59,561 nucleotides of DNA from Trichinella spiralis. Its lineage: Eukaryota; Nematoda; Enoplea; Trichinellida; Trichinellidae. The DNA lies in contig CM012954.1 in the NCBI GenBank assembly GCA_000181795.3, positions 6,303,767 to 6,363,327 of the forward strand, in the 5' to 3' direction. The notes under the pieces were generated by a model. The model did no database searches. It was not told the origin of the DNA and worked only from the letters and a program-made list of their open reading frames with translations. This document shows, one piece after another, positions 1-13,923 of this stretch. How positions within the stretch are numbered: position 1 is the first letter of the stretch; every line of letters starts with the position of its first letter. Position numbers and translations under genes: made by a program.

Positions 1-1266
1 GTCAAAATATAAACTATTCTGGCAGAACACACCATAATAAAAAACATTGATATAGTCAAAACACNGCCTACGTATGTCTAAAAATTTTCTCATGTCAGAA
101 AACCAAGTAGCTCAAATGAAGCTAATTTTAAGTGAAAAATTTGCCGGCAAAAGCCATTGAGAATTCTTCATCGAGAATATATTGAAAAAGTATGCTGATT
201 ATAGATTCTCGATTGCATTGTTAAATGATTAAGACTTTAAAATGATAAAACTGCCACTTACTGCTAAATTCGTCATCTTCCCATTGCTAATGTTCATTGT
301 CTTTGGATATTGATTGCAAAATTATTTTTCAGAAATTAGTCCAAAAAATAATAATTAAAATAAAAAGCAAATTTCGTGTTTGGTATTTGATATTGGTCTT
401 CAGTGAATTTTAGAATCACAACGCACCGCTCTCATACACGGACGGCCTCAAACTAAAATTATTTCCAATAAAGTGGACGACCTCGTATGCAAATTTTTAT
501 TTCATTCGTTTTGCTGATAGGGATGAGAGTAGTGCATATTTTTCATTGCGCTTTATTTACTTAACTAATGCAATCTGTTTGAGGAGAAAATTTAATTGCA
601 GCTTTGTCAAATTTTAAATTTGCTTTAACATAAACCCTTGTCATTACACAATGACCCTGTCCGTTGTTTATATTTGGTGGACGTTGCACCAAATGAATTC
701 GTATGTATCTCTGGTGATGCAGGTATTTGAATTTTGTTTGACGTAATGAAGCCTCGCTATAGGCGCCGATGACAATGACCCTGTGAGAGATGTTTAGATG
801 TGATTGAAACTTACTACCGGCTAATGTTCTCTGTCAAAGAACGAGTGTAATTAATGTTTGCTTCATTTTGCCATTTATTTGTTTTGTTAATATGCATTAT
901 TATTTTTTCTTCTGTCCTTTTCAACCAGTGCTCAGTATTTTCAATTTCAAATGTTTTTCAAAGAAATTCAACTTCAAAACATGACAACATCATCTACCAA
1001 AAAAATGTTATACGCTAAAACAGAAATTTTCGCAAAAAGAATCACCCTGACAAAACGGTGTTGAATTTTTATTACCTGCTGAATTGAACATTTTATGATA
1101 GAGATGTACATATATTATTATTATGGTTGTGGTGATGGTGGTGCTCGTCGGCGTCTGACGATGGGGATGTTCCATCAATTTACTACGCAGTCAAAATGTC
1201 CAATTATTTCTCATTTTACAGCTTAAGTATTCAGAAAAATCGAATTCTATTCATACTGAAGAAGTA
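1..1266. other. AT-rich flank, no gene recognised
   Basis: The stretch holds no open frame with recognisable protein content on either strand. It contains one ambiguous base (N at 65) and two copies of a short ACAATGACCCTGT string, near 649 and 770. The part closest to 1270 is probably the region downstream of the DLG5 polyadenylation signal. Confidence 0.5.
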
Positions 1267-1272
1267 TTTATT
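1267..1272 (-). terminator. polyadenylation signal of the DLG5 gene
   Basis: The plus-strand TTTATT reads AATAAA on the minus strand, about 255 nt past the DLG5 stop codon. It is the first canonical signal seen after the stop, but in DNA this AT-rich such hexamers also occur by chance. Confidence 0.45.
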
Positions 1273-1293
1273 AATGATAGTAATAAAATGAAA

Positions 1294-1334
1294 TATAATA
1301 TAATATAATATAATACAATACAATATAATATAAT
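1294..1334. repeat. AT pentanucleotide microsatellite
   Basis: A run of TATAA/ATACA pentanucleotides lies just beyond the inferred polyadenylation signal of the DLG5 gene, within its 3' untranslated region. Confidence 0.7.
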
Positions 1335-1526
1335 TGAATACTGAGTATAAAAAGTCAAAGATAGAATAATAATTATGGGTAACATAACAAGAAGACAATG
1401 TAATACAGAAAATATAAAACAGAAACTTATAATTATTTGTTTTTTTTTTGAAAAAATTCAAACATCCTTCGAATGATTGAAAATCATTTCAACAAACCGA
1501 ACCTGCTTGTTGCTGCTGTTTTTGGT

Positions 1527-4500
1527 TCACATCGTGTCTCCAGAAATAATCCAAAGTGTCTTCTTTTGCTCATGTTCAACAGTGCATGCAATCTGTTGGC
1601 AAATATGTTTGATACTATGATGCGGTCCATGTATTGTCGCTGAAATGAAAATATACCACACGTTGTAGAGGTAGCAATAAATTTATAAAATTAAAAAGAA
1701 CAGAAAATGACGAACCAGAAAATAAATGATGACATTCTGCTTCAACTTTTGCAGCATTTTCGAACATCTCTTTCGCCTGTTTGCTACTTAATCGATCGTC
1801 ACATAATTCTCTAAAGTAACCGAAAAATTGTTTGGCGAAGATGTAAATTTCAACTGTCTCATAAGAACAAAAAGAACAATCAGTTGTTTCACAAGAACAG
1901 TATTTAGAATACGTAATTGCAAAATGAAAAAAAAACAATTCACAAATCATACTTGATCTGTTTGAAATTCTTAAATTTGACAAATATGACGACGGGATAA
2001 ATTTGTAAGCGATGCAATCTTTCAATAGCCAACGGATTGACGTGCAAAATACAGTGATAGCCCTGTAAAGTGAATTGTAAATTTAAATAAAAAAAAAGCA
2101 AAAAGACAATGCATCCATCACTTTGTCAATCAAATCTTTCACCACTGCAACTCGTGTAATTTCGAACAATTTGTCACGTTTGCGGTAGTCGACATAGAGA
2201 TTTTGCAAAAGGCCTTGCTCAAGAGCAGGAACAGGCATGGGTTTCACGCATTCTTTTAAAGAAAACAAATATTATTATAAAAGGATAAATAATTTCAACA
2301 CAACAATTGCAACAAAGAGACATGCAGTTGAATTGCAAATCTTGAAATTCACTACACTACCTGGAACACACTGAACAAACATTTTCGGATAATCTTCTAG
2401 CAATTTGGCAACAATTACGTCAACTAATGTCCCAAGCAGTAGCAATGGACGTTTTTGCTTGTCTAAATATGAATAAATTTGTAAAGGCCATTCAATGTTA
2501 ATCAAATAAGCATAAAAGTACAACAAGTGAAGAAAGATTGTATTATAATAAGAAATAAAATCGACAACATACAATCCAAACGTTCCACACGCTGATAGAG
2601 TTCATCAATGATGGTCGAATCGGATTCGAGATCTCGAGACTCTTTCGAAGGTGTGCGCTGATGACTGGACCTGGATGATCTGCGTATAAATTTCAGCGAT
2701 CGTCGAATGGTACCACGCCTAGATCCACCTCCGCCTTCAGTGCTGGTTCCTTCAACGGTAGATATTTCAGAGCCACTTCTTTTGAATAAAAATTCTTCTT
2801 CAAGTCTGTATCAATCAATGAATATGGAACAAATGAACAAAATTGTCCATCAATAATAATAATAATATTTCAATTCAAAATTTCATTCACCAACATTTAC
2901 AAATAATGAATAATAAACACAACACCTGTTTTTGGATGGAATGATGCCGCACGATCGTTCACGACCTTCCTGATCAACAAGCCATGCTCGCCAGAGGCCA
3001 GCGACACCGTTGAAAACGGTATTATCTACACGCAAAATGTCACCAGAACGGAAGCTCAGCTCATCAGTGTTTTCGGCTTGACGATCGACAGTTACTCGCA
3101 CGTAAAATGAATCCCCCGCGCCTCGTTTGCATTTCTGATATCCTAAAATGAAACCGAATCGAATAATAATAATAATGTTATTATTAATAATAATAACAAC
3201 AACAAAAACATCGCACTCGAATCATTATACTGAACCAGCACGGATACTTCAGAGCCAACACTGCGCTGGCCAATTTCCATCAACGCCTGCTCCAAAGTTA
3301 GTTTACGGAAATTCACACCGTCGAACTGTGAAATGAAGAAGAAATTATCAAAAAGGAATTTTAAAAAGAAATAAATTTTCAACAAATTTTTATGCTGCGT
3401 TTCAGAACTGTGCAACTGACAAAACAGTGCTGTTACGAAACAGTGAAAATAATTAAAATCCATATTAATTTTTTACGTGGACGACATGTATAATAAATAA
3501 ATACCTCAAGAATTTGATCGCCAGTACGCAGAGTGTCGGGTCCGACGACGCAGGCAACAGCAGGTTTGACATCGTCGACAAAAATACCAATCGCGTTACC
3601 GCCAATCAAAGTAAAACCCCAGTCGTCTGAGTCACGTTTCAAGAACACAAACCTTGGTTCATAGTGAACTGAACAATGACTTCCAGTTAATAATTCGTGG
3701 CTAAAATAAAAATGCAGATATGCATACAAATTCAGCGTCATTATAATTGGATAAAAGTCGAATTTTTCAATACTAATTATAATACTATTAATATTATTAT
3801 TGTGAATTAGCCAATTTACCTCTGGGTGGCACTTGTACTTTGCAAAGATGAATCTTGCGACATGAAAGCTTTCGAACCTTGCGTGGAAAGCATCGAACTC
3901 GGTGTGGCTCGGGGTGTACTGCAAACACTGTGGTAATCGGTCATCTCGCGGGTGTATCTGTTTGGATTGTATTGGACCATCAACGTAATTTGCTCAGAAC
4001 GACCGAGATGGCTGAGCACGTTGCTTGCGTGCTGAATGTTCGCACTACGCATGTTAATACCGCATACCTGAAAATTGAACAATACAACATAGTGGAAATT
4101 GAAATTAATATTATCAATTATCAGTTTCACCTCCAAAAGTTGGTCGCCCACTTGAAGCCCATGCCGCGCTGCCAAACTATTTTCACTAACTGACGAAACA
4201 AACACTCCATTGCCGCTGCTGGCAACGCTAATTCCAAGACCTTCATGACTGCTTCGTTTTTCAATGTGCAATGTGCGCACATCGCCTTTGATCAATCTTG
4301 AAAAATGAAATTTCCAAATTAATTAGACAATTAATTATTTTTTTTTCTTGTAATTTCCTACCTTCCTCCTCCAGATTGATTATTGTATTCGTCTGAAGAA
4401 AACGAATGAAGCGGTATCACGCGTTCCAGTTTATTGGAAACTATAAAATAATAACAATAATAATAATATGCATTAAATTCAACGTTGCAGATGAATTCAA

Positions 4501-7500
4501 TACCACGTTTGGTCCGCGAAAGACTGTGAATAGCAGGGTGATAACGACCTGCATCAAGTCGATGCAAACTCTTCGACGAGCACTGCTGGTGGTCACCAGC
4601 AGCACTACCGAAAAGACCAGCAACTGCCGCCGCCCCACGTGAACCGCTGCTCTGTGAAGCATAGGAACGTTGGTCGACGTCTTGATCGTGAATATGACTT
4701 GCCATTGGCGACTGATGATCGAATGCCAAACAAGGGGAATAGCGGTTGTTGTTGTTGCTGTTGGTAGTGTTGGTCACCACAGGCATCGCGTGTGCCACAT
4801 GCAACTGGAGATTCGGTTTGAACATCATCAATGAACCAGGTCTGCCGTGATTGCCTTGATTCAAATGATTGCCATAATAGGCCAGATTCTGTGTGATAAA
4901 ATTGATATTAAAATTGAAAAACTATTCGATCGATATTGGTGTTCGTTGCAAAATTTCCACATACTTTGTGCCCTGCAGCAGCGTGATGCAAAGGAGAAGA
5001 GGCGGCTGTGCTGTCCAAACTGAGACACTGAGGCGGTGAATCATCACTTGGAGAAGATGAAGATGTGGAATGGATATTGCCGCCCACCAAAGGTGACATT
5101 GGGCGTGCGGAAAATTTTGAACCAATCAACGAATACTGACCAGATATAACTGAAGTCGGATGATAGCTGACTGGTCGAGCTTCAGTGGAACGTATTTTCG
5201 AGCTTCGTTTCGCAAACGTATTGCGAAGTCGGCTTTCGCTGAACAACAATTTCATTATTATTTTTATTATATTAAATAAATTGTATTCAATTTAAAAACA
5301 ATAAAAACTGACACTGCTGACTGCTTGTCGACAATTTTGCCATGAAAAGCTTGAAGAGCACTTCGCCGTCCGGCAAATTTATCAGGTGCCGGTGCAGGGG
5401 CAGATGCCAGGGGTGGGGATGGTTCCACAGTGCCATTTGCCACGTTTGCCATTTCAACACCGCTGCCATTGACATTGGGCTTGTACTTTGGCCACGTGCC
5501 TCCGCCGGAACGTTCACTGTTCATCACCCCGAGTAGTAGTGCTCTTTAAAAATCAAGCAAACAATTTACCACTCGACAACAACTGGGCAAATACCGTAAA
5601 AAACGAAGAAAGCAAACGCAAAAATAACAAAAAAAACATTATTATTGCTTACTTGTTGTTGTTGTTGTTGTTGTTCTTGCTGTCACATTCTCGTTCTGAA
5701 GCTTCTAAAATACTGTCCAATTGTTGGAGCACTTGCTGTTCAGCAGTGACTCCTCCTTTGCTGTTACTGCGATCAACTACCGTATAACAACTATATACAG
5801 AACTTGGACGAGCGCGTCGGTCAGAATTTTGACCATTATGCCAACGTTTGCTTGATTCACTTGAACACATACAAAAAAGAATATCAAATTAACCAACCTA
5901 AAAGCAAACAATATGATCAAACTTCGGTGTATCCGTTGTATCGATTGGCACGGCAGCCGCGGCACGTACGGTTGCTTTCCGTTCACTACGACCAAAAATT
6001 TTGTCGTGCATCTGAAATAAATATTTCTCCAGTGAAAATTGAATTTGATTGAAAAAAAAATAATAATAATAAACCACCAACTTTGTCAAACAGACTCTCG
6101 TATTTTTTCACCGGAGCATGGGTTTCAGTGACAACAAAAGAAACTTGTACAGCAAAATCACGTTTCTGTTTAGTAACAACAACAGCAGCAGCAGCAGCAG
6201 CAGTGGATTGACAGTTGGCACAAGAATCCTGATGCTTCATTTGTGCAGAAGAGGAATGCAGTGATGTTTGGAATGGGAACGTCGAAGAGGACGGTGTGAT
6301 CGGTGACATCACCGGCGGACTCTTCACCACCGCCAGGACCAAACCGCAGCCGTTGAAACTGCGCACCAATTCTTCAACCGTAGACGCGGATCGATTCTCC
6401 ACAGGCACGTCGTTAATCTGATCACGCAAAACAAAGAAAAAAAACCAACTTTGTAAGCAGTGACAAAAAATAAACTGCTAATAATTTTTAAATTTTATTT
6501 TAATTACATAAACCAATCGATCGCCAACGGCCAAATGGCCAGCTTTTGCCGCTGCTGAACTCGTTTTAATCTTGCTAACGTACACGCCATCTTCAAATAC
6601 AATACCAACATCTGAAAACACAAACAAGAAATTAACAAAAGAAAGAAAGAATGATTTCAACGGTACAATAAATATAAGAAATTGAAAAAAAAATAAAGCA
6701 ATATTTGGATAACTCTACCTCCATCTGATGCAGCTGCCAGTGGGACGGATATCAACTTCATACCAACCAATCGTCGACGTTTGATCACCTATTTATTTTA
6801 TTGATGATCAATCAGATCAATGAAACACAAAAATGACAGACAATAAAAATAAGAAAAGAAAAATATAACAATCATTTTATTTATTTATTTATTTATTTAT
6901 TACACCCTGAAGTATAATGAAAAAAACAAAACAAAAAAAAGAGAAAATCATTTACCATTTTCACAGCACTGCTGTTGCGCAATATGTCCATCACTGAACG
7001 ACGTTCCATCAACGAGACGTCAATATTATTCACCATCATGATACAATCGTATGTCCTGTTGAATGGAAAAATATACAAAAATTTCATATCATCACGTTTC
7101 TTGTTGTTCATCGTGTTCAAAATAAAAAAAAATTAAGAAATTAAAATATAAACTTCAATTCACCTAAGAACGCCATCCAGACGGCTACCAACGGCAACGG
7201 ATGTGACATAAATTGGCACCAATTGTCCGAATACAGGATCGTCTCTCCCTCCGCGTAATTCCAGGCCGAGATCTTCATTTTTCTGAGCACCATTCTAATA
7301 AAAAAGATGAATTTATTTTTACAAAAAAAAACAGATCCAAGTTTTTACAATTACCATATTCAATTCCAAAGTTTCCACCTCCCACTCTGCCATGTCTGCA
7401 TCGATGGCCGAGTCGTGACTATTGCTCGGTGTTGATTCGACATTCGTGACACGTCGTTCGTCCATTTCAATTTTTTCTCTATTCAACAAGTAGCAATAAT

Positions 7501-10500
7501 TAATTTTAAAAAAATATAATGTTAATTATTTTAATAAAATTTGCATACTTGATTTTTCGAATTTCTCGTTCAGCTTGATCTTTCTGCCTCATAATTTCGT
7601 CAGAGTCTCGAATGGCAACGGCTAGACGAGTGATCGCGTCGTCGCGTTCTTTTCTCAAATTGTCGCACATCGACCTCATGCTTTCACGTTCAGAAACAAT
7701 TCTCTGCCTTTCGCCCAATGCCCAGTCGCGTTGCTGTTTCGCCGCTTCCACTTCTTGTCGAACTACTGAAAAATTGTACAAATAAATAAACTGTCATGCA
7801 CATAAAACAACAATATATATATATGTATACATACAAGTAAGCTCTTCGTCTAGACCGTCGGCCAGACGCCTCAATTTGTCGTAATCAGCGTCGGCACATC
7901 GTCCAACGGCAGAATTTGGAGTAGTGGTCGCGTTGGTGGTGGAAGTCAATTCAGAGACACTTTCTTCGCTGGTGATGCTCTGGTCAGGGTCCATGTAGGG
8001 ATTCATGCCGTTGTCAACAACGGCGTCCACTTGCCTCATCTGACGTCCACTGGCAGTGGCGTAAGCGCTGGCGACGGCCAGCAGCCGGTCCCGGAGCTGT
8101 TCGTCCCGAGCTTTCAACTGCTGCTGCAACGCGTCACGCTCTTGGCGTACGGCTTCAATTTGCGCCTCGACCGTTTTCAATTGTTCAATCAACGCGTGAC
8201 GGTCGCTTTCACTGCTTTTCACTTTTTTCAACAAATTGCCCTTCTCTTCGGACAAACGTTCATTTTCTTTCAAAACCGAATCCCGCTCCGACATCACGTG
8301 ACGATATTCGGACAAAACACCATCATGTTGACGCCTGAGAACTCGCATCGCTTCTTCGTGCTTTTGTCGAACGTTCAAATTTCTACAAAAAAACAACAAC
8401 AACATTTTACATCCATTCACAACTTGCCACCAGATTTGTGAAAACTAACCACATACGATCCAATTTTCAATCACTCCTCCCCTCCTCCTTCGAAACATAA
8501 CCTTCTGATATAACAATAAACCAAGCAAACTGAATCTGCACATAATTAATTGCATGCATACGATTCAACAACAAATGTTATATCAAAATATATTTTTTTT
8601 CTCGAACAAACTTTTCAACTCTTGCCAAAGTTCCTCATCGACAAATGAAGCCATGGAACGAACGATGATGCAACAACAGCTAAAATCTTTTTTAAAACTT
8701 CAATCTCAATCGCAGTTGGTACTATTCCATTTTTCACCTGCTTTTATTGACAAATTCAGTGAAACCATATCAACGAATGTGAAATGAAAAATGGTTGAAA
8801 TGAATTTCAAATTGAATATGCAACAAACAAATCCATGCAACGTGTACACTAGCACTCTCGTGAACAGACAAAGAAACAGAGAAAAAATTCCCACTAAAAA
8901 ACTTAAAATTTTTTACATACAATACATTTTCTACAGCTCTTCATTATTTATTCATTTGTTCAATCAACTCGACCAACCATGCATGATGGCGAACTTCAAA
9001 TCAAACGACAACCATCTTCTATGTTCGATGATAACAGTTTAGTAGAAAGAGATGCAAAAGAAATGCGTTCTTTTTCTACTCATCCATAATCATCAAGTCA
9101 GTTACATCATTATCATCCATTATACCTGTTCTGATTGAACTGAAAACTGCAATCCTCAAATGAGAACCAACCCGAGCAATTGCTAAAGCGAAGCAAGCAG
9201 TCAAGTCAATAATATACTAAATCGAGCTTCTGCAAAAGATGAATTTCATATAAATCACTTTCGAAATGACGTTACCTGCCCCAGATGAACACCGTCATAA
9301 TTCCATTACTCAGGTGTGTATCTTTGTAGAAAATGAAAAGTGCAATTTCAAATTCAACCATATCACTACTCGAAATGTAAAGAATTGCAGTGCAAAAATG
9401 AGAAATGAAAAAAAATCAATCAATCTTCTTCATCTCTACTTAACCAAGCAAACGAAATAATATAATTCTCTCTCTCACTTTCACTTTCGCTGAATATTAA
9501 AAATTCATCAAACATTAATAACATCCCTCAACTCAAAAAAAAACAAGATAACCTCAAACAACACTAGTCACAGCAGAAGAACACTATTACATTAGCATTA
9601 CAACAATGGTATAATAATAAGAGAAGAAAAAAGTAGTTGCACACGCACCTGGTCATATCTCCGCATAGATCTTGCAATTGTTGCTTGAGCATGTCGTTTT
9701 CGCTCCGCAGTATGTCACGTTGTTGGGCAATTTTGTGCAACTGTTGGTACAAGCTCACTTGACATTCTTCGAAAGAGCTAATTTTCAGCCTGTGCTGTTC
9801 CAGATCACGTTCCCGCCCAGCCCGAATGTGCCTGCATTCATCTTGGGCAAGTCGCAACGCGCTTCCCAATTCAACCGTTTCAGCTTCCAACAATCTGCAG
9901 CGGTCTTTCAAGCCGGCAACTTCAGCACAAGCTTGTTCGTATTCCACCATCAGTGTGCTTGCAATCAATTGTTCATGCTTCTGTAATTGTTGTTGTTGTT
10001 GTTGTTGTTGTTGCTGCTGCTGCTGCTGCTGTTGTTGTTGTTGTTCATGATCTCGACGACGCTGATGATGATGATAATGTCGATGATCCTTGTTGTCAAT
10101 TTCCGCATGCTGACGTCGTAAATCGTCCAATTCCGCTTGACGAGCTTGTAATTGCAGTTGCAATTCCATTGCTTGACGTTCAGCAAGCTGCTTCTGTTGA
10201 ACAAGCAGTTCGACGTCGCCTTTCGACTTCACCGCCTCTAAACGACAATCGTGCAATTCCATTTCCAGACGTTCCTTGCTAGCTCGACAACAGTCGAGCT
10301 CGTTCAACACGTCCTGATATTCCAAAGTCATCAGCTCGTGCTTGGATTGCAGTTCGCACAATTCACGCTGCACGTCGTCCAATTTAACCCGAAGCAAAGT
10401 GAGCTCAGGTCCGGCACCTGCCACCGACCATCGCTTGTTCTGCACGTTGGCCACTACTGTAGCCAACTGGCCGACGGACATGTCCAAATCACGCTGTCCC

Positions 10501-12276
10501 AAAGAAGCCGACGCTGAACCGCCGCCCACCGTCACTCCAGTCAGTCCTGCCCCCGACGACAAACCACCGCCCATGCCTACGCAAGCGCTGGAACGCATTT
10601 TCGGTATCGTATCACCGTGCGTGTAGGAACTGCTCGACGCGTGCCGATCCCGTCCCACGGGACTCCAAGAAAGCCACGGCATGCACAGAGACGGTGGCAA
10701 TTCGTGCGATCGACCGAACTGTCCAAACGGCGGCAAACGCCCACCACTGTGCCCACCCATCTGTTGGTATGGCGTTGCAGATTCAGCAGGCTCTTCTACC
10801 ACGTCGTCGTCGTCGTCATCCCCTTCTTCTTCTTCTTCTTCCAATTCTTCCTCTTCCTGCTCTTGCACACTGGCCATCAACGCACAAGGGCTCAACTCGC
10901 GCTTGACCAGCACCGTTGCCGTGGACCTCGTCTCGGCTTGACGACTAATTTCCAAATTCAAATTCGCCTCCTCAGCGTCACCAGTTTTGCGTTTCAGCTC
11001 TGGCTTGCTGTCAGCATCGGCTAACATCCCACTGCCGGCATCAGTGCCAGTCCCGAGAAGCTCATTGGTCGAATCGTTCGGCTGTTCAGACAACGTCCAG
11101 ATACAATCTTGCGATTCCTCTGAGGCGGCGGTCGACGAATGACACACCGCACCAGAGCAACTCTCTTCACCAACAGCAACGTCAACGTCACGAGCACCCA
11201 ACTCGGTCACTGAAATAATAAAGCAAAATAATAGCACTACCTAACGATACTAAACTGAAAAATGTTCCACAAGCAAACAGATGATGCATTACGGCAAAAA
11301 AACCCAAACTGGTCAAACAACAAAACAATTTCTCAACATATATTTTTCAGAAAAAAATACAAAAAAAAACATAATTATCAATACTGATTACTGTACTTAT
11401 TATTATATTAGTAGTATTCAGGTATTAGATTTTTCATATTGCAATTTTCTTTTCCACCATTATTTTACTGTTATCTTCTTTTTGTTGATATATATACATA
11501 AAAGAGCACAAATGCTACTGCTGCTGCTGTTGCTGCTGGTGAATAATAAAATTCCCCGCAGAACAGAAAATGATTGCAATCGTTGAACTTTGGAACAAAT
11601 TTATCACAACTGCTTTTCAAAACAGGACATCCCACTTCCATCGGAAAGCAAAAACTAGATCATTTCATTTTTGGGAAAAAAGAAGAAGAAGAAGAAGAAG
11701 AAGAAGAATACATTTTTATATTTTATATAAATTTTAATAGCAAACTGACAACAACAACAACAACAATAATAATAATAAAAGTGGCATAATTCATCGCGTG
11801 ATGAAAATTGATTCATTGTAAATGAAATCACGAAAATAATTTCCGGCAAAAATATGATCGAATCGAAGAAACAATGCGCGCAATTTTTTTCTTTTCGAAA
11901 AATAATATTCTTTCCACATTTACGACAAGTAATTTGAGGAAAAGAAAAAGAGAAAGAAAAATTAACAACGCCTTGACAATTATGCTAAAATAATGAAATA
12001 ATTTCCATTCGATTTTTCACTGTGGGCAAAAATACAAATGAAATGGGCAAATTTTGATCAAAACGTTCACTACAGCGACGAGAAAACAGTATTTGTAATT
12101 AAATTTAAATTAAAAAATAAACTTGTGAAAATCAACACTGCATTTGCACAAATTTAGTCATTTTCGCTTACTGATTGAATGGAAATTATGGACAATAAAT
12201 TATATATTTCGCAGGGTGCCTGCCACACCAGATTGTCGCAATGAAAAATCACACAATTCAACAGTTGCGAGCATGC

Positions 12277-12307
<31 letters not shown>

Positions 12308-13884
12308 GCCGTTCTGCTATTGCGCATGCATTTATTGAATCTGAGAAATGGAAATTCGTCAATTATCAGAAGAGTATTATTTAATTTAATTTTCCAAATC
12401 AACCAATTTAATAAATGTCACTTACTTCTTGGTCAAAGATCGTGTGCAAAATACTTGAGCGTGAAATTTCAAATGTTGAACACAAATTTTTAAATTTCTG
12501 TCAACAAACTTAAAAAAATTCAATAATTCAGAAAAAAATAAAAGAAAAAATTAACATAAATTAAATTAGAAAAAGCAAAATAAAATCATAGGATAGAAAG
12601 GATAAAAGTTGTGAGGAAAATTGTCAACGGTGTTTGGTGTGATAAAATTTATGCCAAATTAGAATCGCTGTAAGAGAAAAAGAGAGAGAGAGAGAGAAAG
12701 AGAGAACGATCGGTTGAAATCAATTTTTTGTCTTAATGCACACGCACAAACCAACTAAATCGACAACTACATATATACATATATAGTTCAGCAGTTTCAC
12801 GTATTAATTAACCTGGCAAAAGTAGAAAAAAATATATATATATTTATCAGTCAAAGAGAATCAAAATCAAAAAAGTTATAAAATAGAATAAATAAATATG
12901 AAAATCAAATAAAATAACAAAGACTATTTCTTACTGGTAAAAAAATAAATTGAAAATGCGAATCACACTTGATGACACGGAAAACTAGTAAATATTGGAA
13001 ATTGAGGAAAAAATAATAAATTCGATCAATTAAAAGCAAAAAAAAATATACGATGAGTCATGATGATAAAAATTACTGAAAAACAAAGAACAATTTGACG
13101 ACCAATTGGCAAAATGTCTTCATTTTCCAACATGTGTGATGACGTAATTATTCAAATAAAAATCAGTTTTTGATTGAAAAGCAAAAAATTAAAATATTTG
13201 CCACTAGTATTAAAAATATTTAAAAGAAAATAATAATATTCGAAACGAAACAATGATGACTGATGAATGTGATGATTGCATCATCATCATCATCACAAGA
13301 GACGAGAATTGATACTGGGCCGGTTGTTGCAATTGTCGACTACAATAAGACTGAAAATTGCAATAAATTCTCTGACAGAAAATAGCAGCAACAATCAAAA
13401 AGATAGATAAATAAATATACATGTGAAAATGTTGTTGTTGTACACAAGCATGCATATATATATATATGTACATGTACGTGTGACTATAAGCGCGAGCATT
13501 GCATCAGTGCAGTATTGGTCAATCTGGACATGTATATACACATCGACGAAGAAGTGAAGGGGAAACATTAAAGCGTTAGCTAGTACAATTATAGCGCCGC
13601 TTGGACGATGTCAAACATGACGGCCAAGCTCAAATTGACACTCATTTCTGACATCTATCGATCAACGATCAACGTTCTGTCTGTCCCATTAAAATGGACA
13701 AGCTGAGAAAAAGTACGGATTTCCCGAAAAATATTTCTTACATAATATATCATAAACTATACTCTTTTGTATTAATTAAAAATGTACATTAAATAGCAAT
13801 TTTCTATTCCTTTAACTAGAATAGTATAACAAGTTAATTTTTACCTTTTTCACTTGTCGATTGAAGGCACTGTGGATGTTCCAT
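1527..13884 (-). CDS. DLG5: Discs large homologue 5 (DLG5-type MAGUK scaffold), 27 coding exons, 2071 aa
   Basis: DLG5 is a membrane-associated scaffold at cell junctions and polarity sites. Coding exons in transcript order: 13884-13845, 11209-9649, 8382-7835, 7765-7549, 7478-7355, 7294-7164, 7055-6956, 6788-6719, 6611-6508, 6417-6082, 6011-5923, 5859-5653, 5543-5313, 5238-4965, 4888-4504, 4440-4362, 4296-4131, 4067-3820, 3700-3505, 3325-3217, 3142-2926, 2805-2573, 2462-2361, 2252-2122, 2062-1953, 1810-1716, 1639-1527. All junctions keep phase, and 6216 nt gives 2071 aa (vertebrate DLG5 is about 1900). Seen: acidic, low-complexity N-terminus; coiled coil about 310-790 with a polyQ run near 402-421; PDZ1 about 834-914, PDZ2 914-997, PDZ3 1502-1590, PDZ4 1640-1735; SH3 1747-1810 (GDSFYVRV, WRAWLVD); guanylate-kinase-like domain 1880-2066 (VDYRKRD, AIERLHRLQIYPVVIFVKF). 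The GK P-loop is lost (RPLLLLGTLVDV, no GKS/T), so it should be inactive, as in the family. No CARD is evident. The junctions at exons 12/13, 13/14 and 25/26 and the first exon are the least certain. Confidence 0.93.
8383..9648 (-). other. DLG5 intron 2 (1.27 kb)
   Basis: This AT-rich stretch lies between the two coiled-coil exons. It has a GT donor (reading CCAG|GTGCG) and a TTTTGTAG acceptor on the minus strand. The short open frames inside show no protein-like composition. Confidence 0.75.
9987..10045 (-). repeat. CAA/CAG trinucleotide run coding polyglutamine in DLG5
   Basis: On the minus strand the run is a mixture of CAA and CAG codons, giving about 19 glutamines inside the coiled-coil region of DLG5 exon 2. 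A CAG block is flanked by CAA blocks. The frame stays open through the run, so it is translated. Confidence 0.85.
11681..11709. repeat. (GAA)n microsatellite
   Basis: Nine to ten tandem GAA units on the plus strand, inside DLG5 intron 1. A CAA/TAA trinucleotide run follows at about 11750-11778. Confidence 0.85.
12281..12307. repeat. (TA)n microsatellite
   Basis: A perfect TA dinucleotide run of about 13 units in DLG5 intron 1. Confidence 0.85.
12681..12705. repeat. (AG)n microsatellite
   Basis: An AG dinucleotide run with one AAAG interruption, in DLG5 intron 1. Confidence 0.8.
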
Positions 13885-13923
13885 CGATAAACAACGGCAG
13901 TATTTTCAAGTCATAACAACAAT

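Larger units (their letters stand above)
11210..13844 (-). other. DLG5 intron 1 (2.6 kb) with simple repeats
   Basis: This is the longest DLG5 intron. Its donor is AAAAAG|GTAAAA and its acceptor TTATTTCAG on the minus strand; joining them gives the continuous reading STSEKVTELGARD. It holds AT-rich sequence, microsatellites, and a slightly GC-richer patch near 13580-13690 that I could not assign. Confidence 0.65.

Noticed and set aside
1811-1862. Extending DLG5 exon 26 upstream to an acceptor near 1860
   Set aside because: The acceptor near 1860 breaks the phase. The TTTAG site at 1811-1813 keeps phase and gives KQIKELCDDRLSSKQ, which fits the DLG5 GK domain.
8031-8441. Plus-strand frame of 136 codons
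   Set aside because: It is antisense to the DLG5 coiled-coil exon, whose minus-strand reading keeps phase with its neighbours.
9826-10050. Plus-strand frame with a run of cysteines
   Set aside because: It is the antisense of the DLG5 polyglutamine codons.
13590-13690. Short plus-strand frame beginning MSNMTAKLKLTLIS
   Set aside because: Only 35 codons, inside DLG5 intron 1, with no splice-site support or recognisable domain.
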